From: Desulfobacterales bacterium
Lineage (GTDB): Bacteria; Desulfobacterota; Desulfobacteria; Desulfobacterales; JAEINQ01
NCBI GenBank assembly: GCA_016342285.1
Contig: JAEINQ010000015.1
Coordinates: forward strand, 1 to 64,000
Direction of reading: 5' to 3'
DNA: 64,000 nucleotides
Notes under the pieces: generated by a model
Databases searched by the model: none
What the model was told of the DNA's origin: nothing
The model's input: only the letters and a program-made list of their open reading frames with translations
In this document: one piece after another, positions 58,511 to 64,000 of the stretch
Numbering within the stretch: the first letter of the stretch is position 1
Layout of the letters: every line of letters starts with the position of its first letter
Made by a program: the position numbers and the translations under genes

Positions 58511-59902
58511 TTGAATCCATCGCACCCACCCGGCAGACCGGGCATTTTCTTCCACCAACAATTGGCCCATGTCGTTGAAGGCCCCCAATTTCCTGACAAC
58601 TGGTTTGTCCATGGCAAGCAGACCTTCGCCCAAACCTACGCCATGGCCGCTGACATCCGCCGGTTCTTAGCGGGCGCCGTCCCTTCGGGCGCTGCCGTCT
58701 GCCTCTGCGCCGAGAACAAGGGGATCGTGGCCGCCGCCCTTCTGGCCACCCTTGACGGACGCACCCCCCTGGTGATTCCCCATTCAAACGCTTCCCACTC
58801 ACTGCAAGAACTCCACTGCCTGACCGGTTATGCCGCGGCAATCACCGATACGGACCGGCAACTCCCCCCGGAAGTGGCCGTGTTTTCCCCGACGCCCGGA
58901 AAAGAGGTCGATGGCGGATGGGCCCCTGTGACGGCCGCACCGACCATGGAATGGCTGCGGCTGTACACGGGCGGATCCACGGGCACCCCGCAGGTATGGT
59001 CCAAGACCGTGGCCAATATCTTCATGGAAGCGACCTATCTTTGCAGGGTGTATGACATCGGCCCCCATGACCGCATCGTGGCCACCGTAACGCCGAACCA
59101 TATTTACGGGTTGCTCTATTCCGTCATGCTCCCGCTGATCGGGTCGGCCGCGGTCATTGCCGGTGTTCCGACGTTTCCCCAGGAAATCGTTTCGGCCGTC
59201 AACGAAAACCAGGCCACGGTGCTGGCCAGCGTTCCAATTCACTACCGGATCCTCAACGGCCAGTCGCCTTTCGGGAAATCGCTGCGCCTGGCCTTTTCTT
59301 CGGCCGGCGCCCTGGCCCCGAAAGACGGTGATGCATTCTACCGACAGACCGCAACCCCGGTAACGGAAATCTACGGATCAACGGAAACCGGCGGCATTGC
59401 CGCACGGTGCCGCGCCGGGGAAGATCGATGTTTCATGCCCTTCGATCCCATTGACTGGAAAATCAAAGAAGACCGGCTTTGCATCCGATCGGCTTTCATA
59501 TCGGCCCAGCTCCCCATTGATCACGAAGGCTTTTTCACCACGCCCGACCACGTCGGGGCCTCTGGCCGCGGATTTGTGCTCAAGGGCCGATCCGACAACG
59601 TGGTCAAGGTCGGTGGCAAGCGGGTGGATATGGAACGGATCCGTGAATCGCTGGTCGGTTTGAGCGGTATTCGGGATGCCTTCGTGATGTCCGCCCCCCT
59701 GACCGGAGGGCGTGAAAACGAGCTGATTGCGGTGGTGGAAGGGGACATGGACGAGGGGCGCCTTCGAGGGGAGATGACCCGCATCCTTGAGCCTTGCGAG
59801 ATGCCGCGCCGAATTCTCACGGTCCGCCGGATTCCCACGACGGTTGCCGGCAAATACGATCGGAAAGCCGTGGCAGGCCTGTTCAACATCTCTGCCACAT
59901 GA
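58511..59902 (+). CDS. Acyl-activating AMP-ligase (ANL superfamily)
   Basis: A 463-aa adenylate-forming enzyme: phosphate loop YTGGSTGTPQVWSKT (about residue 154), EIYGSTETGG (about 287), the hinge Asp/Lys region VLKGRSDNVVKVGGKRVD (about 357) and the C-terminal GKYDRKAV Lys (about 454). It resembles ApeH-type ligases that activate an aryl or acyl starter for loading on carrier protein. It starts with TTG, behind AGGTG. No ammonia-lyase or chorismate-lyase gene for a 4-hydroxybenzoate or cinnamate starter is present in the window. Confidence 0.87.
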   Translation: MNPSHPPGRPGIFFHQQLAHVVEGPQFPDNWFVHGKQTFAQTYAMAADIRRFLAGAVPSGAAVCLCAENKGIVAAALLATLDGRTPLVIPHSNASHSLQELHCLTGYAAAITDTDRQLPPEVAVFSPTPGKEVDGGWAPVTAAPTMEWLRLYTGGSTGTPQVWSKTVANIFMEATYLCRVYDIGPHDRIVATVTPNHIYGLLYSVMLPLIGSAAVIAGVPTFPQEIVSAVNENQATVLASVPIHYRILNGQSPFGKSLRLAFSSAGALAPKDGDAFYRQTATPVTEIYGSTETGGIAARCRAGEDRCFMPFDPIDWKIKEDRLCIRSAFISAQLPIDHEGFFTTPDHVGASGRGFVLKGRSDNVVKVGGKRVDMERIRESLVGLSGIRDAFVMSAPLTGGRENELIAVVEGDMDEGRLRGEMTRILEPCEMPRRILTVRRIPTTVAGKYDRKAVAGLFNISAT

Positions 59903-59951
59903 GTCGAGCGATTGTATAGGCTTGCCCGCTATCGGCGGTGTTGCCGCATGT

Positions 59952-59996
59952 AAAGAATCCTGGCCCAAAGAACGTGGATTCTTTCTTCGAATTGAA
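59952..59996. repeat. Short palindromic member of the AAAGAATCC repeat family
   Basis: AAAGAATCC at 59952 pairs with GGATTCTTT at about 59976, followed by CTTCGAATTGAAA. The same borders flank a longer insert at 32428-32525. Confidence 0.65.
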
Positions 59997-60037
59997 ACGC
60001 TCAGTCTTAGGTGTCAATCGAAACTCAGGAGATCATC

Positions 60038-62194
60038 ATGAAACCAAAGGCTCAAATCTGGCGGGACAACAACGGCGTGGTGCACGTGGAAGCGGACAGC
60101 CTGGAAGATCTCTTCTGGGGCCAGGGATACGCCCAGGCCGCCGATCGCGGCATGCAGATGATCCTCATGCGAATTCTCGGTCAGGGACGCGCATCGGAAC
60201 TGCTCGATGGCAGTGATGAAACCCTGGCCATCGATACCTTCTTTCGCCGAATGAACTGGGGCGGCAACACCGCCGAGCAGGTGACGGCCCTCACGCCGGA
60301 AGCTCGGACCTGGGTGACCGCCTACGTGGAAGGGATCAACGCCCGGTTTCGGGAGAAAACCCCCTGGGAGTTCAAGCTGATCGGCTGCGCCGTTGAGCCG
60401 TGGCAGATGGAAGATACCCTGATGATAACCCGCATGTTAGGGTACCTGACCCTGTCACAGAGCCAGGCGGAGATCGAACGGCTCGTTGTGGAGATGGTCC
60501 AGGCCGGTGTGGATCAAGACCGTCTCGAAGCGCTGTTTCCCGGCCTCTTGGGCGGCCTGGACATCGATCTTCTCAAACAGGTCAAGCTAAATGAACGGAT
60601 CGTGCCGCCGAGCCTTTTGTGGAACATCGCCGTGCCGCGAATGATGGCGTCCAACAACTGGGTGGTGGCGGGCAGCAAGACCGCTTCGGGCCAGCCGATC
60701 CTGGCCAACGACCCCCACCTGGAAGTCAACCGGCTCCCCAACGTCTGGCAGGAGATGTCCCTGCGGGTCGGCGACCGGTACATGATGGGGGCGGCCATGC
60801 CCGGTCTTCCGGGCATCCTTGCCGGCCGGAACCTGGACGTGGCCTGGGGGGCCACCTATGCCTTCATGGACACCATCGACTCCTGGGTCGAAGACTGCCG
60901 GGGCGGCAAATACCGTCGCGGTGCGGATGAATGGAAACCGTTCCGGAAGCGGACCGAAACCGTGCTCAGGAAAAAGAAAGCCTCCGTGGAATTGCTTTTT
61001 TTCGAAAACAACCACGGGGTCCTCGACGGCGATCCCATCGATCCCGGGCTTTACCTGGCCACCCGCTGGAGCGCCGACCGCAGCGGCGCCGAGTCCGTCA
61101 ACAATATCCTGAAAATGTGGTCAGTCCGCACGGTGGAAGAGGCCATGGACATCATGGGTCGGGCCGAAGCCGACTGGAGTATCGTCTTTGCCGACACAAC
61201 GGGAAATATCGGATTTCAGATGTCGGGGCTCCTGCCAAAAAGAAGAGAGGGGATCAGCGGCCTGATCCCCCTTCCGGGGTGGGAACCGGAAAATGACTGG
61301 CAGGGGTATTACAGCCATCAGGACCTGCCGCGGTCCCTCAATCCCGACCAGGGATTTTTCGCCACGGCCAACAACGACCTGAACGCCTGGGGAAAAGTAA
61401 CGGCCATCAACATGCCCATGGGACCCTACCGGGCTGAACGCATCGCCTCCCTGCTGGAAGAAAGGCAGGGGTTGACGGCACAAGACATGTTCGCCATGCA
61501 CTACGATGTCTACTCGACCCACGCCCAACGCTTCATGGAGATCCTTCGCCCCCTGCTGCCGGACACGCCTCAGGGGGAAATTCTTCGTTCATGGGATTTT
61601 TGTTACGACAAGGACTCCCGGGGGGCCTATCTCTTCGAAGCCGTTTACGCCGGTATGCTCCGGGAAGTTTTCGGGAAAAGCGGTGTGGGCGAAGCGGTCT
61701 TCGACCACCTGGTTCAGGAAACCGGAACCTTCATCGATTTTTACCTCAACTTCGACCGGGTCCTGCTCTCCGATACCTCTCCCTGGTTTGGAGAGGCCAC
61801 CCGGGAAGATCTCTACGCCAAGGCGGCCGGAAACGCCCTGGCCGCCGAACCCCGCCCCTGGGGCGAAACACGTCAGATTCATTTCCGCCACATGCTCTTT
61901 GGGGGAAAGCTTCCGGCCTTTCTCGGTTTCGACCGCGGGCCGGTGACCGGCATCGGCGGCCGGGCCACCATCCACCAGGGCCAGATCTACCGGAGCGGCG
62001 GCCGGGAAACCACGTTCTTTCCGTCGTTTCGGATCGTGACCGACCTTTCCACCGACCATTGCCGCACCAACCTGGCCGGCGGCCCCTCGGATCGCCGGTT
62101 CTCCAAATGGTATGTCAGCGACCTGGAAAACTGGCTCAACGGAACGTACAAAACCCTCAGCGCCGATCCGGAACAGGAAAAACGGGCATTTTGA
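60038..62194 (+). CDS. Penicillin-acylase-family Ntn hydrolase without signal peptide
   Basis: A 718-aa protein. QIWRDNNGVVHVEADSLEDL and GYAQAADRGMQMILMR (about residues 5-50) form the small-subunit start; the autoprocessing Ser is in MMASNNWVVAGSKTASGQP (Ser about 204), followed by ILANDPHL. Such enzymes cleave N-acyl amides such as penicillins and acyl-homoserine lactones. They are usually periplasmic, but no signal peptide is present; AGGAG upstream of ATG 60038 supports this start. It may act on an amide-linked cluster product or intermediate. Confidence 0.9.
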   Translation: MKPKAQIWRDNNGVVHVEADSLEDLFWGQGYAQAADRGMQMILMRILGQGRASELLDGSDETLAIDTFFRRMNWGGNTAEQVTALTPEARTWVTAYVEGINARFREKTPWEFKLIGCAVEPWQMEDTLMITRMLGYLTLSQSQAEIERLVVEMVQAGVDQDRLEALFPGLLGGLDIDLLKQVKLNERIVPPSLLWNIAVPRMMASNNWVVAGSKTASGQPILANDPHLEVNRLPNVWQEMSLRVGDRYMMGAAMPGLPGILAGRNLDVAWGATYAFMDTIDSWVEDCRGGKYRRGADEWKPFRKRTETVLRKKKASVELLFFENNHGVLDGDPIDPGLYLATRWSADRSGAESVNNILKMWSVRTVEEAMDIMGRAEADWSIVFADTTGNIGFQMSGLLPKRREGISGLIPLPGWEPENDWQGYYSHQDLPRSLNPDQGFFATANNDLNAWGKVTAINMPMGPYRAERIASLLEERQGLTAQDMFAMHYDVYSTHAQRFMEILRPLLPDTPQGEILRSWDFCYDKDSRGAYLFEAVYAGMLREVFGKSGVGEAVFDHLVQETGTFIDFYLNFDRVLLSDTSPWFGEATREDLYAKAAGNALAAEPRPWGETRQIHFRHMLFGGKLPAFLGFDRGPVTGIGGRATIHQGQIYRSGGRETTFFPSFRIVTDLSTDHCRTNLAGGPSDRRFSKWYVSDLENWLNGTYKTLSADPEQEKRAF

Positions 62195-62537
62195 TTTAAC
62201 AGGGATGAACAGGATAGACAGGATTCGGCCGCGGATGGCCCGTGGAACTGGCTGGGCACCAACCCCGAGCAGTGTGGAGAGGGTAAAGTGAGGCCCCACC
62301 CGGTGAGCAGGTGGTCTCAGGTAGGCCCCCCGGGGGAGAGATCATCAATATCCAATGTCCAACTCCCAATTTCCAATGTCTAAGGAAGGCATTCTGCCAT
62401 TTTTAGCCGTTGTCCTCGGCGGAACTGTAGATCCTTTCCGGGTCCACCACTGGAAGTGGTGGCTTAATGCCGAAATGATCCTGTCTATCCTGTGTATCCC
62501 TGTTAAAAAACAAGCGGTGCCAAATGAGAAATCCGCT
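62195..62537. repeat. Intergenic repeat mosaic
   Basis: The 343-bp gap holds no gene. It contains TTAACAGGGATGAACAGGAT (62197) and its inverted partner ATCCTGTCTATCCTGTGTAT (about 62480), ATATCCAATGTCCAACTCCC (62350), GGCATTCTGCCATTTTTAGC (62387), and the perfect CCACCAC/GTGGTGG hairpin at 62444-62462. Most are shared with 50188-50276 and 51391-51565. Confidence 0.8.
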
Positions 62538-63482
62538 ATGAACCAATTTTTCAGACAAGTGCTCTTCCCATTTTTGATTCTCGCTGTTTTCCTATCCCCG
62601 GCCGTCGCCGAAGACCCGGACCGATATTGCTGGGCCATCGGCATCTACCAGGGAACATCGCCCACAACCCTGGCGCCGGCACCGGGAGCGGTCAACCCGG
62701 TCCTGACCGCCGCTCAAGTCACCGATGCCCCGGCCGCTTTCGTTGCCGACCCCTTTATGATCCGCCAGGGGTCGACCTGGTTCATGTTCTTTGAAGTCTT
62801 CAATCGCGATACCCGCCAGGGAGATATCGGCCTGGCCACCAGCGCCGATGGCCTGGCCTGGACCTACGAGCGCATCGTTCTCGATGAACCCTTCAGCCTC
62901 GCCTTTCCCTGCGTCTTTCCCTGGGCGGGCCGGGTCTACATGATTGCCGAAACCTGGCAGGCCGGCGCAATCCGCCTCTACGAAGCCGTAGACTTTCCCA
63001 TTAAATGGCAGTTTGTCAGCGAACTGATTCAAGGCCACTATGTCGACCCGACCCTTTTCCGTCATAATGGCCGCTGGTGGCTTTTTGCCGAAAACGGTCC
63101 GATAGCCAACGATACCCTGCGACTTTTTTTCGCCGACAAACTCCTCGGACCCTGGACCGAACACCGGCTGAGTCCGGTGGTCAAAGGCGATGAAAACATC
63201 GCCCGTCCCGGCGGCCGGGTCGTGGTGGTGGACGGCCAAATCCTTCGATTCGCCCAGGACGATACCCCGATTTATGGCAACCAGGTCTGGGGGTTTAGGG
63301 TCACGGCACTGACCCCCCGGCGCTACGAAGAAAAACGCCTGGCCAAAAGGCCGATCATCACCGGATCCGGCACGGGTTGGAACCGGCTCGGCATGCATCA
63401 CATCGATCTTCACCGCACCGGCAAAAATCTCTGGATCGCCTGCGTGGATGGATTCACCGAGGCCTTTGAACCGCGCCCCTGA
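62538..63482 (+). CDS. Secreted GH43/GINT1-N-like beta-propeller protein
   Basis: A 314-aa protein with a signal peptide (about residues 1-25, ending PAVAE). The rest shows the five-bladed propeller pattern of the domain found at the N-terminus of plant GINT1 and in GH43-like proteins: VADPFMIRQGSTWFMFFEVF, GDIGLATSADGLAWTYERIV, YVDPTLFRHNGRWWLFAEN and a final HHIDLHR. DP and E residues at the propeller centre are kept. It presumably binds or processes a glycan. ATG 62538 is chosen because upstream frame lies in repeat DNA. Not clearly part of the lipid cluster. Confidence 0.75.
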   Translation: MNQFFRQVLFPFLILAVFLSPAVAEDPDRYCWAIGIYQGTSPTTLAPAPGAVNPVLTAAQVTDAPAAFVADPFMIRQGSTWFMFFEVFNRDTRQGDIGLATSADGLAWTYERIVLDEPFSLAFPCVFPWAGRVYMIAETWQAGAIRLYEAVDFPIKWQFVSELIQGHYVDPTLFRHNGRWWLFAENGPIANDTLRLFFADKLLGPWTEHRLSPVVKGDENIARPGGRVVVVDGQILRFAQDDTPIYGNQVWGFRVTALTPRRYEEKRLAKRPIITGSGTGWNRLGMHHIDLHRTGKNLWIACVDGFTEAFEPRP

Positions 63483-63540
63483 TACGGCGATTTTCCGAAT
63501 AATCTTACCGCCCGCTTCGCTCAAGGCGCCAAGAACACCC

Positions 63541-63605
63541 AGTACAGATTGTCAGAAATACGATAACGTAAGCTTGGCTGAAGTCAGGACAGATCCCGGT
63601 TTATA
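63541..63605. repeat. Dispersed repeat, inverted copy of 38829-38859 with extra loop
   Basis: AGTACAGATTGTCA (63541-63554) and ACAGATCCCGGTTTAT (63590-63605) are the two arms of the sequence seen at 38829-38859, here separated by about 35 bp that includes ACGTAAGCTTGGCTGAAGTC. The rest of 63483-63731 shows no gene. Confidence 0.7.
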
Positions 63606-63731
63606 AATGATATGTCGCAGTAATTGCGAATCGAAACACTAAGGAATCCCTCGATTAGAAAGATTCCCCGGCTCGATTTTTCACGGCAAATCTGATAGAT
63701 ATGCATGGCCGTAAATGATTGGAAAATCGCA

Positions 63732-64000
63732 ATGGAAAAGACCCGATTCAAATTCGATCGCATGGAATTCGCCGGTTCATTGGGGGATCTGGGCACCCTG
63801 ATCCCCCTCTCCGTGGCACTCATGGTGCTCAACGGCCTGAGCGTCTCGGCCGTGCTGCTCATGGTGGCCCTGTTCTACCTGGCCAGCGGCCTCTACTTCC
63901 GGCTGCCCGTGCCGGTCCAGCCGCTCAAACTGGTCAGTGCCATCGCCATCGCCTTTCCGGCCAAGATCACCGTGTCGATCATGGCCGCCGCCGGCATCAG
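63732..64000 (+). CDS. MOT1-like molybdate/sulfate transporter (5' part, cut by window edge)
   Basis: The first 89 codons of a gene that continues beyond the window. FDRMEFAGSLGDLGTLIPLS (about residues 8-27) and FRLPVPVQPLKLVSAIAIAF (about 64-83) are the duplicated Gly-Asp and Pro-Gln-Pro-type motifs of the MOT1 molybdate transporter family, related to SulP transporters. The start is ATG 63732; the Shine-Dalgarno is weak. Substrate could be molybdate or sulfate. Confidence 0.85.
   Translation, partial: MEKTRFKFDRMEFAGSLGDLGTLIPLSVALMVLNGLSVSAVLLMVALFYLASGLYFRLPVPVQPLKLVSAIAIAFPAKITVSIMAAAGI

Noticed and set aside
26524-62194. Direct call of the cluster as ladderane biosynthesis
   Set aside because: No phytoene-desaturase-like oxidoreductase was seen and no product is known; only resemblance is claimed.

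Overview
The window reads as a piece of chromosome from a GC-rich Desulfobacterota (deltaproteobacterial, Desulfobacteraceae/Desulfosarcinaceae-like) anaerobe. This placement is an inference from gene content: a lactate permease with a FadR-type regulator, a DUF362 protein with a ferredoxin domain, many radical SAM and B12-binding radical SAM enzymes, and a polyene/ladderane-like lipid cluster. There is no rRNA and no complete tRNA gene.

1-12.4 kb is mostly housekeeping and accessory genes: stomatin-like protein, lysoplasmalogenase, TPR protein, HAD phosphatase, aldo/keto reductase, a Gly/Ser-tailed secreted protein, two CBM48-like envelope proteins behind a truncated ECF sigma factor, a MoxR ATPase with a VWA partner, a MetE-like protein and tatA. 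12.4-18.2 kb is an accessory zone with signs of decay: a frameshifted DUF4062 gene, a patatin-like lipoprotein, a tRNA-Arg 3' fragment with its terminator, and a secreted coiled-coil protein. 18.2-22.8 kb is a lactate module (permease, small membrane protein, GntR/FadR regulator) followed by a gamma-glutamyltransferase-like gene, with a promoter carrying a FadR-family operator. 23-26.4 kb holds ssb, a DUF362/ferredoxin protein, a candidate structured RNA and an rlmL-like methyltransferase gene.

26.5-62.2 kb is the main feature: a large lipid-biosynthesis cluster resembling aryl-polyene and ladderane-type clusters. It carries three acyl carrier proteins, three free-standing ketosynthases plus a ketosynthase fused to a chain-length-factor-like domain, one ketoreductase, three dehydratases, two thioesterases and an acyl-activating ligase. 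It has no enoyl reductase. Three B12-binding radical SAM proteins and three other radical SAM proteins are embedded in it. A FakA-FakB fusion, a PlsY and a PlsC together form a plausible route from free fatty acid to acyl-phosphate to phosphatidic acid. Envelope delivery is represented by an MMPL exporter fused to a methyltransferase, a LolA-like protein and a DUF3261 lipoprotein; tailoring genes include a GT2-acyltransferase fusion, a GT25, a polysaccharide deacetylase and a penicillin-acylase-like hydrolase. My reading is that the cluster makes a chemically modified polyunsaturated acyl chain and installs it in a membrane or outer-membrane lipid.

The intergenic DNA is rich in dispersed, partly palindromic repeats. 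One family (about 180 bp) sits directly after TAG stop codons at four loci. One of its copies splits a Phd/ParE toxin-antitoxin pair and is flanked by a 12-bp direct duplication; the ParE gene is also frameshifted. Three short-unit tandem arrays (9, 37 and 7 bp) are present. The right edge cuts into a MOT1-like molybdate/sulfate transporter gene.
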